The notes under the pieces are model-generated. The model was not told the origin of the DNA and did no database searches. It saw only the letters and a program-made list of their open reading frames with translations. Made by a program: the position numbers and the translations under genes. From contig NZ_JAAOWU010000019.1 in NCBI RefSeq assembly GCF_013778505.1, positions 1-64,000 of the forward strand: a DNA stretch of 64,000 bases. Reading direction: 5' to 3'. Positions 50,115-57,749 of this stretch are shown piece by piece. Source of the DNA: Pseudomonas sivasensis (GTDB lineage: Bacteria > Pseudomonadota > Gammaproteobacteria > Pseudomonadales > Pseudomonadaceae). Position 1 is the first letter of the stretch. Each line of letters opens with the position of its first letter.

Positions 50115-50477
50115 GGCGGAGAGGTCCTTAAGTGCGCGCTGCGGCGCCATTACAGCAGGATGTGAACAAAGGGTTCACAGCAGGAAGTGGCGTGCAGTCG
50201 GCTCGGTTTTTTTATTGTTGACCCGTCAGGGCGAGCGTCAGTGGCAGCAACTGTGCTGCCTGAAAGCGGAAGGTGTCCAACAAGAAAAATTGTTGCTGCG
50301 AACCAATAAATTTTGTCGGCGACTGGAGTCCACACCGTTAACAACCTGTAGACAGTCCGCGACAGATTCGCGCATCGTGGCGCCGCGTGCTCATGGCGCC
50401 TTCATTACAACTTTAAATATGGAACGGCTGAGACCGACGCCAAGCAGCCATCCCTCATCCAACAAGGGGAAATACCG
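50115..50477. other. 363-base divergent promoter region
   Basis: No gene is seen here. The region separates the DUF969-DUF979-pcp operon from the divergent MFS gene. It contains the palindrome at 50161-50179 and a T-rich stretch (TTTTTTTATTGTTGAC, about 50208-50223) that could include a promoter. The rest shows nothing recognisable. Confidence 0.6.
50161..50179. promoter_or_regulatory. Palindrome before the DUF969-DUF979-pcp operon
   Basis: TGTGAAC and GTTCACA are perfect inverted repeats around AAAGG, 47 bases upstream of the DUF969 start. The arm separation does not fit a Crp/Vfr site (TGTGA-N6-TCACA); the shape suits a GntR- or LacI-type operator. No candidate regulator gene lies next to it. 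Confidence 0.5.
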
Positions 50478-51896
50478 GTGACCTCATCCACAGCCGACAC
50501 CGGCCTCAGCACGCAAACCCGCCTGATCGCCCTGGTGGTCGCCGTGACTTTTTTTATGGAGAACCTCGACGCCACGGTGATCGCCACCGCGCTGCCAACC
50601 ATGGCCGCGGCATTCGGCGTGACGCCGGTCGACATGAACATTGGCATCACCGCCTACATTCTTGCCGTGGCGATCTTCATTCCGCTGTCCAGCTGGATCG
50701 CCGACCGCTACGGTGCACGCCGGGTATTTGCTGGCGCGATCATTGTTTTCACCCTCGCCTCGCTGCTCTGCGGGCTCAGCCAAAGCCTCGAAATGTTCGT
50801 ATTTGCCCGCGTCCTGCAAGGCATCGGTGGCGCACTGATGGTGCCGGTCGGGCGTCTAGCGGTGCTGCGCAATACCGATAAAAAAGACTTGGTGAAGATG
50901 GTCGCAGTGATTACCTGGCCTGGCTTGGTGGCGCCGATTCTTGGGCCGCTGGCGGGTGGACTGATCGTGACTCATGCATCGTGGCCATGGATCTTCTACG
51001 TGAACCTTCCATTGGGCGCCCTGGCCTTGGTCGCGGCACTGTGGCTGGTACCGGAAGGCCGCGAGGCGGATGTGCGCAAGTTCGATACGAAGGTTTTTTT
51101 ACTGCTGGCAGGCGCCTGCGTGGCCCTCTTGGGCGGGCTGGAATGGCTGGGCAGCCAGGCAGGCGAAATGCTCATCCCGGGCGCAGCGCTGGTTGCGGCA
51201 GGTTTACTGCTGACGGTATGGGCCGTGCACCATTGTCGGCACTACAGCGCTCCCCTGTTGCCGCTCGATACACTGTCCATCAACACCTTCCGCGTGAGCA
51301 TCTACGGCGGCTCACTGTTTCGCCTTGCCATCAGCGCCCTGCCTTTCCTGCTGCCCCTGCTGTTTCAGGTCGCATTTGGCCTGTCGCCAGTGGACGCGGG
51401 GCTGTTGGTACTTGCGGTGTTTGCCGGCAACCTGGCGATGAAACCCTTCACCACCGCCATCATGCAACGCTACGGCTTTCGCAGAGTGTTGTTGGTCAAT
51501 GGGGTAATCGGTGTGGTGTCTATAATGGCGTGCGCGCTGTTCACGGCACAGACGCCGTTTTCGCTGATTGCGGCCGTGTTGTTTGTGGGCGGGCTGTCAC
51601 GTTCAATGCAGTTCACTTGTTACAACTCGATTGGCTTCGCAGATGTGCCCAAGGCACGCATGAGCGAAGCGTCGGCGTTGTTCAGCCTGTCATTCCAACT
51701 GGCCATGGGCATGGGCGTGACAGTGGCTGCGCTGTTGTTGCGCGCATCCATGACCGTGCAAGGCCATGAGGTTCAGGCGCAGCCGGTGGATTTCCGCGTG
51801 GCGTTCATCGGGGTGGCGTTGCTGGGGATGTGGGCGCTGGTGGATGTGTATCGATTGCCCAAGGGTGCAGGAGAAAGTGTGCTGAACCGCGGATAA
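50478..51896 (+). CDS. MFS drug/proton antiporter, DHA2 (EmrB/QacA) family
   Basis: This 472-residue membrane transporter has 13-14 hydrophobic helices and the DHA2 motifs FFMENLDATVIATALPTMA (motif D1) and WIADRYGARRVF (motif A). Members export drugs or metabolites. The GTG at 50478 is preceded by AAGGGGA at 8 bases. It is a single gene with its own terminator and no neighbouring membrane-fusion protein, so it is likely a stand-alone inner-membrane exporter. Confidence 0.9.
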   Translation: MTSSTADTGLSTQTRLIALVVAVTFFMENLDATVIATALPTMAAAFGVTPVDMNIGITAYILAVAIFIPLSSWIADRYGARRVFAGAIIVFTLASLLCGLSQSLEMFVFARVLQGIGGALMVPVGRLAVLRNTDKKDLVKMVAVITWPGLVAPILGPLAGGLIVTHASWPWIFYVNLPLGALALVAALWLVPEGREADVRKFDTKVFLLLAGACVALLGGLEWLGSQAGEMLIPGAALVAAGLLLTVWAVHHCRHYSAPLLPLDTLSINTFRVSIYGGSLFRLAISALPFLLPLLFQVAFGLSPVDAGLLVLAVFAGNLAMKPFTTAIMQRYGFRRVLLVNGVIGVVSIMACALFTAQTPFSLIAAVLFVGGLSRSMQFTCYNSIGFADVPKARMSEASALFSLSFQLAMGMGVTVAALLLRASMTVQGHEVQAQPVDFRVAFIGVALLGMWALVDVYRLPKGAGESVLNRG

Positions 51897-51919
51897 AAAC
51901 GGCGGTTCAACACACTTTT
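51877..51919 (+). terminator. Terminator of the MFS gene
   Basis: GTGTGCTGAACCGC (51877-51890) and GCGGTTCAACACAC (51902-51915) pair with a single mismatch around an 11-base loop, followed by TTTT. The left arm lies within the last codons of the gene. Confidence 0.75.
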
Positions 51920-51925
51920 CTGCGA

Positions 51926-52357
51926 TCAGGCGGTGGTGCTGACCATCGAACCGGACGCGCTGCCCCCCTCATCCGTGACGGCCTGCAATAGCGCCGAAGT
52001 TGCCGTCTGCAATGCGGCAGCAGTGCCTGCAATTTGCGTTTGAGCCGCGGCTATAGCGGCAGCCTTGGCGTCTGCGCTCTGGCTACTGGACTGAGCCTTC
52101 TGAAGGGCCTGCTGCTGTTCTTGAAGCTGCTGCTGCAACTGCTCGATCTGTTTTTTCAACTCTTTGACCCGATCGGACTCCTGCGAGCTCGATGAGGCCA
52201 GGCCGCCGCCCGCGCCGGCCGCACCTTTAGTTTCACCGCTCGCGCCAGCGGAGGAACTGCTGGCGGTACGTGCACTTTCGGTGGTGGCGGTATCCGTCGA
52301 CGTGACAGTACTTGGAGTGCTTGCTACGGAAACGGTAGTGCTAATGTTAATAAGCAT
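51926..52357 (-). CDS. Ser/Thr/Ala-rich coiled-coil protein, 143 residues
   Basis: The protein has a Ser/Thr/Gly/Ala-rich N-terminal half (residues 1-60) with no signal peptide, then a coiled coil (about residues 61-95) of Lys/Glu/Gln heptads, and an Ala/Gln/Ser-rich tail. It recalls FlxA-like proteins but the match is only compositional. The start at 52357 (MLINISTTVS) is preferred. It lies between the MFS terminator and a terminator at 52450, as a single gene. Confidence 0.65.
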   Translation of the reverse strand: MLINISTTVSVASTPSTVTSTDTATTESARTASSSSAGASGETKGAAGAGGGLASSSSQESDRVKELKKQIEQLQQQLQEQQQALQKAQSSSQSADAKAAAIAAAQTQIAGTAAALQTATSALLQAVTDEGGSASGSMVSTTA

Positions 52358-52448
52358 GCCAAATATCCGACGTTCAGAGATTTGAGAATGCATCGGCCTG
52401 CCAGGCAATTACTTTAGACAAGCCTTGCACGTTTAGTCGCAGCAGCAA

Positions 52449-52479
52449 AAAAAAGCCCAACACAATGTTGGGCTTTTAC
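52449..52479. terminator. Bidirectional terminator
   Basis: AAAAGCCCAACA and TGTTGGGCTTTT pair over 12 bp around CAA, with A and T runs on both sides. It lies 18 bases after the GYF-domain gene (minus strand) and about 90 bases upstream of the coiled-coil gene. Confidence 0.9.
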
Positions 52480-52496
52480 TGGTCACGCCAATGCGA

Positions 52497-53213
52497 TCAC
52501 TGGCGAGGAATCCGAACAAGGATCTGCTTGCCCTTTTCCTCGATGGTGATGTCGATCTCATTTCCGTTATCGAGCAAGGCGCTCGCACGATAGAGACCAC
52601 TTTTAATCTCGTCGTCAATCGTCACGGCAACGCACGATGACGTTTGGTAAAACTGCTTATGAATGATGTCGGTGACAATTGGGCATGCCGCTTCTTCGAT
52701 AGCGGACTGGCCACCGAACATTCCCAGCACGACCGATACAACGAACGCCGCCACCCAACCGTAAAAATAGTGCTTTTCCTGCTTCAAAAGCGCCGCTCGC
52801 TTCCAAAGATAAACAGGAACAATCAACGCCCACCAGCTTTGTGGCGCGGCATGACCGGCTGCTTTCAAACGCTTTTCGTCGACAACACACAGGGCTACGT
52901 TGAAGATCACAAAAACCCACCAAATACTCATACCGGAAAAGTATTCGATCAACCCACCCGCCAACTGGACGCCCGCCAACGCCCATACAAATCGGTTGTC
53001 TATTTCTGTTGCTGCAAGAGGTGGTGGGCCCGAGGGGCGTGGAATGCTTTGGGCCAAGTCAGTGTCTTTCAGAGCGACCCAATCGCCCTCGCCCGGCCAT
53101 ACTTTTGTTTGCGCGCTGATAGTGTTCGAACTCAAGAAACCTTGCATTTGCTCAAACGTAAAAGGTCCCTGTCGCGAACCGCTCAGCGCGTAATACCACT
53201 CTACACCCGACAT
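52497..53213 (-). CDS. Membrane protein with N-terminal GYF_2 domain
   Basis: This 238-residue protein has a GYF_2 (DUF4339) domain at about residues 5-55 (WYYALSGSRQGPFTFEQMQG, ending VWPGEGDWVALKD), a Pro-rich linker, three hydrophobic segments (about 75-155) and a C-terminal soluble part (about 175-238) with IVTDIIHKQFYQTSSC. GYF_2 domains are thought to bind proline-rich partners. The start at 53213 has GGGAGAAG upstream. It stands alone between a terminator and the tRNA-Val region; function unknown. Confidence 0.8.
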   Translation of the reverse strand: MSGVEWYYALSGSRQGPFTFEQMQGFLSSNTISAQTKVWPGEGDWVALKDTDLAQSIPRPSGPPPLAATEIDNRFVWALAGVQLAGGLIEYFSGMSIWWVFVIFNVALCVVDEKRLKAAGHAAPQSWWALIVPVYLWKRAALLKQEKHYFYGWVAAFVVSVVLGMFGGQSAIEEAACPIVTDIIHKQFYQTSSCVAVTIDDEIKSGLYRASALLDNGNEIDITIEEKGKQILVRIPRQ

Positions 53214-53445
53214 GTTGCTTCTCCCTGTTTTAACATCACCCACCCAAAAAGATGGCACTACGACAGTATCGACACCCCGTCAAAGATCTTGAGATTTCAG
53301 CTGTAGAAAGTGAACGCGCAAGGGCTGGCATTGCAAAAAAGGAATCCAAGCCCGAACTGGCTGGATTGGCACGGATGAGGGAATGAAGAAGACTATCTAG
53401 TGAGAGGCAGGCAACGAAATGATACTTTTCAAATCGCAGACAAAA

Positions 53446-53476
53446 AAAAAGGGCCCACCTTTTCGGTGAGCCCTTC
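53446..53476 (-). terminator. Terminator of tRNA-Val(GAC)
   Basis: On the minus strand AGGGCTCACC pairs with GGTGGGCCCT (one mismatch) around a short loop and is followed by nine Ts. It lies about 30 bases beyond the tRNA 3' end. Confidence 0.9.
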
Positions 53477-53504
53477 TAGACCGCCCAGCAGAGCGGATTT
53501 TGTT

Positions 53505-53581
53505 TGGTAGGCGCGATTGGACTCGAACCAACGACCCCCACCATGTCAAGGTGGTGCTCTAACCAACTGAGCTACGTGCCT
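53505..53581 (-). tRNA. tRNA-Val(GAC) with an A-C mismatch in the acceptor stem
   Basis: A 77-base cloverleaf with encoded CCA; the anticodon loop TTGACAT between CCACC and GGTGG gives anticodon GAC. The acceptor stem reads 5' AGGCACG against 3' CGCGCCT, so A5 faces C68, where a U would pair. D, anticodon and T arms are otherwise normal. It has its own terminator and is probably expressed. Confidence 0.93.
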
Positions 53582-53765
53582 GCTGTGAGGCGGCATTCTA
53601 CGGAATTCCGGAGGGGTGTCAACATCTTTTTTGCAGCTAAGCCTATGAATATGCGAATTTTTTATTTGCGACCAACCTACCTGCATTTTTTGGGTGGCTG
53701 GCAGGCAATTTTCAACTCAGGTAGGATCGGCGCACTCGTAAAAAATATAAAACAGAGGTTCCAGG

Positions 53766-55049
53766 ATGGCGAACACCCCCTACCCACAGTCGTATTACGC
53801 CGCTTCCGCGAATGCCGTTCCGCCGCGCCCGATGCTGCAGGGTGAAGTCGAAACCGATGTGTGCGTGATTGGTGCCGGCTATACCGGCCTCTCAAGTGCG
53901 CTGTTTCTCCTAGAGAACGGCTTTCGCGTGACCGTGCTGGAAGCTGCCAAGGTGGGCTTTGGCGCGTCAGGCCGCAATGGCGGGCAGATCGTCAACAGCT
54001 ACAGCCGCGACATCGATGTGATCGAGCGCAGCGTAGGTCCTCAGCAAGCTCAGTTGCTGGGGCAGATGGCGTTCGAGGGCGGCAGGATCATTCGCGAGCG
54101 GGTAGCCAAGTACCAGATCCAGTGCGACTTGAAGGACGGCGGCGTGTTCGCCGCACTCAACAGCAAGCACATGGGCCACTTGGAATCGCAGAAGCGCCTG
54201 TGGGAGCGCTACGGCCATACTCAGCTGGAGTTGCTGGACGAGCGTCGCATCCGTGAGGTGGTGGCCTGTGACAACTACGTAGGCGGCCTGTTGGACATGA
54301 GCGGGGGCCACATCCATCCGCTCAACCTGGCACTCGGCGAAGCCGCGGCCGTAGAATCCCTGGGCGGCACGATCTACGAGCAATCGGCGGCAGTGCGTAT
54401 CGAGCGTGGCGCCAATCCGGTCGTGCACACAGCCCAGGGCAAGGTCAGGGCCAAGTTCATCATCGTCGCGGGTAATGCCTATCTGGGCAACCTGGTACCG
54501 GAGCTTGCAGCCAAGTCGATGCCCTGCGGTACGCAAGTGATCACCACTGCACCGCTTGGGGATGAATTGGCCAAGACCCTTCTGCCGCAGGATTACTGCG
54601 TAGAGGACTGCAATTACCTCCTCGACTACTACCGCCTCACCAGTGACAAACGCCTGATCTTCGGCGGCGGCGTGGTATATGGCGCGCGCGACCCGGCGAA
54701 TATCGAAGCGATCATCCGCCCGAAGATGCTTAAGGCCTTCCCGCAACTCAAGGATGTGAAGATCGACTACGCCTGGACCGGCAACTTCCTCCTAACCCTG
54801 TCGCGCTTGCCGCAGGTGGGGCGCCTTGGCGACAACATCTACTACTCACAGGGCTGCAGCGGCCATGGCGTGACGTACACCCACTTGGCGGGCAAGGTAC
54901 TGGCGGAGGCATTGAGAGGCCAGGCAGAGCGTTTTGATGCGTTTGCCGACCTGCCGCATTACCCGTTTCCGGGCGGGCAACTGTTGCGCACGCCGTTTGC
55001 GGCGCTGGGGGCGTGGTACTACGGCTTGCGCGACAAGCTGGGATTCTAA
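53766..55049 (+). CDS. FAD-dependent gamma-glutamylputrescine oxidase-like protein (PuuB family)
   Basis: This 427-residue flavoenzyme of the DAO family has an N-terminal Rossmann FAD motif (CVIGAGYTGLSSALFLLENG, about residues 33-52), the GFGASGRNGGQI block and the C-terminal SQGCSGHGVTYTHLAG. These match PuuB/OrdL, which oxidise gamma-glutamylputrescine in polyamine use. No other puu genes are nearby, so the actual amine substrate is uncertain. It is a single gene between tRNA clusters. Confidence 0.88.
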   Translation: MANTPYPQSYYAASANAVPPRPMLQGEVETDVCVIGAGYTGLSSALFLLENGFRVTVLEAAKVGFGASGRNGGQIVNSYSRDIDVIERSVGPQQAQLLGQMAFEGGRIIRERVAKYQIQCDLKDGGVFAALNSKHMGHLESQKRLWERYGHTQLELLDERRIREVVACDNYVGGLLDMSGGHIHPLNLALGEAAAVESLGGTIYEQSAAVRIERGANPVVHTAQGKVRAKFIIVAGNAYLGNLVPELAAKSMPCGTQVITTAPLGDELAKTLLPQDYCVEDCNYLLDYYRLTSDKRLIFGGGVVYGARDPANIEAIIRPKMLKAFPQLKDVKIDYAWTGNFLLTLSRLPQVGRLGDNIYYSQGCSGHGVTYTHLAGKVLAEALRGQAERFDAFADLPHYPFPGGQLLRTPFAALGAWYYGLRDKLGF

Positions 55050-55061
55050 CAATGCCGCAGG

Positions 55062-55080
55062 AGCCGGCTCGCCGGCTCTA
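55062..55080. repeat. Short REP-like palindrome after the PuuB-like gene
   Basis: GCAGGAGCCGGCTCGCCGGC includes GAGCCGG/CCGGCTC, a palindrome common as a REP-type element in Pseudomonas intergenic DNA. It starts 13 bases after the stop and may serve as a 3' hairpin. Confidence 0.5.
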
Positions 55081-55105
55081 GCAACACACCACCAAATCGC
55101 AGACA

Positions 55106-55135
55106 CAAAAAACCCCGGTCTTTCGACCAGGGTCT
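55106..55135 (-). terminator. Terminator of the tRNA-Val/Asp/Asp unit
   Basis: On the minus strand ACCCTGGTC pairs with GACCGGGGT (one mismatch) around GAAA and is followed by TTTTTT. It lies about 70 bases after the last tRNA-Asp. Confidence 0.85.
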
Positions 55136-55206
55136 TTGCTATCGGGTCAAAGTAGCCAAAGGCTTACTTTGTGCTTCAAGGCGTTCAGTGGGCCTTGAGG
55201 CAGATA

Positions 55207-55283
55207 TGGCGCAGCGGACGGGACTCGAACCCGCGACCCCCGGCGTGACAGGCCGGTATTCTAACCGACTGAACTACCGCTGC
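55207..55283 (-). tRNA. tRNA-Asp(GTC), second copy
   Basis: A 77-base cloverleaf with encoded CCA. The acceptor stem is GCAGCGG/CCGCTGC and the anticodon loop CTGTCAC between CCGGC and GCCGG gives GTC. The 77 bases are identical to the other copy at 55389-55465. It is the last of three tRNAs read on the minus strand. Confidence 0.97.
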
Positions 55284-55388
55284 GTATCGCTTGATCAGTT
55301 GAGCAAAACACCTCAACCGTCTTTAAACATCTGATCAATCAGCCTTGGCTGTTCAATCTCAAGCCTGACAAGTCAGATCTGGAAAATA

Positions 55389-55465
55389 TGGCGCAGCGGA
55401 CGGGACTCGAACCCGCGACCCCCGGCGTGACAGGCCGGTATTCTAACCGACTGAACTACCGCTGC
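55389..55465 (-). tRNA. tRNA-Asp(GTC), first copy
   Basis: Identical to the tRNA at 55207-55283. The two are 105 bases apart. It lies between tRNA-Val(TAC) and the second tRNA-Asp in the same transcript direction. Confidence 0.97.
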
Positions 55466-55520
55466 GCGTCGGTGCAACTTTTAACGTTGCGTTTTACCCG
55501 AAGGTAAAACTCTCAAGAAG

Positions 55521-55596
55521 TGGTGGGTGATGACGGGATCGAACCGCCGACCCTCTGCTTGTAAGGCAGATGCTCTCCCAGCTGAGCTAATCACCC
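55521..55596 (-). tRNA. tRNA-Val(TAC)
   Basis: A 76-base cloverleaf with encoded CCA. The acceptor stem is GGGTGAT/ATCACCC, and the anticodon loop CTTACAA between TCTGC and GCAGA gives TAC. It is the first gene of the tRNA-Val-Asp-Asp unit. Confidence 0.97.
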
Positions 55597-55696
55597 TTTG
55601 CTTCGTTGAGGCCGCGAAATTTACGCAGGTAGCGGACCTAAGTCAATAGCCTGCTTGAAGTTTTTCTGAAAAAGACAAAATTGCTTCAAGACCCCA

Positions 55697-56476
55697 CTAC
55701 TCGCTGTAGATCATCTTCTTGCTCATACCACCATCCACCACGAACTCCTGGCCAGTGACAAACCCGGCCTGGCGCGACAGCAGCCACGCCACCATTGCCG
55801 CCACATCCTCCACTACCCCCACCCTGCCCGCCGGATGCTGGGCATGATCGGCGTCAGTCAACGGCTCGGCACGCCGCGCAGCGGGGTCACGGGCATCGAT
55901 CCAGCCAGGGCTGACCGCATTCACCCGCACTTCCGGCCCAAGACTCATCGCCAAGGCATGAGTCAGGGCCAGCAGGCCGCCCTTGCTCGCCGCGTAAGCC
56001 TCGGTATCAGGTTCCGATTGACGGGCCCGAGTCGACGCCAGGTTGACGATGGACCCGCCGTGAGCACGCAGGTAAGGCGCACAGTGCTTGGCCAGCAACA
56101 TCGGCCCGCTCAGGTTCACCGCCAGCACGCGGTTCCAGTAAGCCAGGTCCAGGCTTTCCAGGGTGATATTGCGCGGGTCGGCCACCGCCGCGTTACACAC
56201 CAACGCGTCCAGGCGGCCGAATTGCCCGAGCACTTCAGCAACCCCTTGGGCAACCTGCTTCTCGTCGGCCACGTCCATGGTGATAAACCAAGCGTTCTCG
56301 CCCAGCACCTTAGACACCTTGGAGCCGCGCTCGCGATCCAGGTCGGTCAATACCACTTGCCAGCCTTCGCTGATCAGCCACGCGGCAATCCCGAGGCCAA
56401 TACCTCGCGCCGCGCCAGTCACCAGTGCGACGCGCCCATTACTGGCCGCTGCAGCCTCCATGGACCATTCGATCAC
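55697..56476 (-). CDS. Short-chain dehydrogenase/reductase
   Basis: This 259-residue Rossmann-fold oxidoreductase has the NAD(P)-binding motif VTGAARGIGLGIA (near residue 20), NAAV (residues 94-97), and the catalytic Ser with Tyr-x-x-x-Lys (YAASK). The GTG at 56476 overlaps the metZ stop (GTGATC); an ATG 15 bases further in is an alternative start. The same gene follows metZ in other Pseudomonas, but its substrate is not known to me. Confidence 0.88.
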   Translation of the reverse strand: MIEWSMEAAAASNGRVALVTGAARGIGLGIAAWLISEGWQVVLTDLDRERGSKVSKVLGENAWFITMDVADEKQVAQGVAEVLGQFGRLDALVCNAAVADPRNITLESLDLAYWNRVLAVNLSGPMLLAKHCAPYLRAHGGSIVNLASTRARQSEPDTEAYAASKGGLLALTHALAMSLGPEVRVNAVSPGWIDARDPAARRAEPLTDADHAQHPAGRVGVVEDVAAMVAWLLSRQAGFVTGQEFVVDGGMSKKMIYSE

Positions 56477-57684
56477 AAGGCAGCCAGCCCGCGGGCCAGG
56501 TCTGCCTGCAAGTCGGCCACGTCTTCCAGGCCTACCGCGATGCGGATCAGGCTGTCCCGAATGCCGGCCGCTTCACGCTCCTGCGGCGCCAGGCGCCCGT
56601 GGGAGGTGGTGCTCGGATGGGTAATGGTGGTTTTGCTATCTCCCAGGTTGGCCGTGATGGAGATCAGACGCGTCGCGTCGATAAAGCGCCAGGCGCCCTC
56701 TTTGCCACCCTTCACCTCAAAGCTCACCACGGCACCGAAACCACGCTGCTGGCGCTGGGCCAACTCGTGTTGCGGATGGCTCTTGAGGCCGGCGTAGTGC
56801 ACTTTCTCGATACCGTCCTGCTGCTCCAGCCACTCGGCCAGAGCCTGAGCGTTGGCGCAATGAGCTTTCATGCGCAGGCTGAGGGTTTCCAGGCCTTTGA
56901 GGAAGATCCATGCGTTGAACGGGCTCAGGGTTGGGCCGGCAGTACGCAAGAAACCCACCACTTCCTTCATCTGCTCGCCGCGACCGGCGACCACGCCACC
57001 CATGCAACGACCCTGGCCGTCGATGAACTTGGTAGCCGAGTGCACGACGATGTCCGCGCCCAGCTTGAGCGGCTGCTGCAAGGCCGGCGTGCAGAAGCAG
57101 TTGTCGACTATCAGCATCGCGCCCTTGGCGTGAGCCACTTCGGACAGCGCGGCGATATCCACCAGCTCGGCCAGCGGATTGGACGGGGACTCGACGAACA
57201 GCAACTTGGTGTTGGCCTTGATTGCAGCGTCCCAGCCGGACAAATCTGCCAGGGGCACATAGTCCACTTCGATACCGAAGCGCTTGAAGTACTTCTCGAA
57301 CAGGCTGATGGTCGAACCAAACACACTGCGCGACACCAACACGTGGTCACCAGCGCTGCACAGACTCATCACCACCGACAGGATGGCCGCCATGCCGGTG
57401 GCCGTGGCCACCGCTTGCTCAGCGCCTTCCAGGGCCGCAATGCGCTCTTCGAACGCGCGCACGGTAGGATTGGTGTAGCGCGAATACACATTGCCTGGCA
57501 CTTCGCCCGCAAACCGCGCAGCCGCATCGGCGGCAGTGCGGAACACGTAGCTGGAGGTGAAGAACATCGGATCACCGTGTTCGCCCTCTGGCGTACGGTG
57601 CTGGCCAGCGCGCACAGCCAGGGTATCGAAAGCTACGCCATCGAGGTCGCTGTCCAAGCGACCGGCATCCCATTCCTGACTCAT
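56473..57684 (-). CDS. metZ: O-succinylhomoserine sulfhydrylase
   Basis: This 403-residue PLP enzyme makes homocysteine directly from O-succinylhomoserine and sulfide, the Pseudomonas route to methionine. The PLP lysine is Lys219 in HSATKFIDG, and YSRYTNPTVRAFEERIAALE is a family block of the Cys/Met PLP group. It follows purF after 65 bases and is coupled to the dehydrogenase gene behind it. Context (cvpA-purF-metZ) identifies it as MetZ rather than MetB or MetC. Confidence 0.94.
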   Translation of the reverse strand: MSQEWDAGRLDSDLDGVAFDTLAVRAGQHRTPEGEHGDPMFFTSSYVFRTAADAAARFAGEVPGNVYSRYTNPTVRAFEERIAALEGAEQAVATATGMAAILSVVMSLCSAGDHVLVSRSVFGSTISLFEKYFKRFGIEVDYVPLADLSGWDAAIKANTKLLFVESPSNPLAELVDIAALSEVAHAKGAMLIVDNCFCTPALQQPLKLGADIVVHSATKFIDGQGRCMGGVVAGRGEQMKEVVGFLRTAGPTLSPFNAWIFLKGLETLSLRMKAHCANAQALAEWLEQQDGIEKVHYAGLKSHPQHELAQRQQRGFGAVVSFEVKGGKEGAWRFIDATRLISITANLGDSKTTITHPSTTSHGRLAPQEREAAGIRDSLIRIAVGLEDVADLQADLARGLAAL

Positions 57685-57749
57685 GCTGCGACTCCTTACT
57701 CAATTCTTTATTTAAGATACAAAACCGGCCCCTCAGGGCCGGTGTTTAC

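Noticed and set aside
50161..50179. Crp/Vfr binding site
   Set aside because: TGTGA and TCACA are present, but separated by 9 bases instead of 6, so it is treated as an unassigned palindrome.
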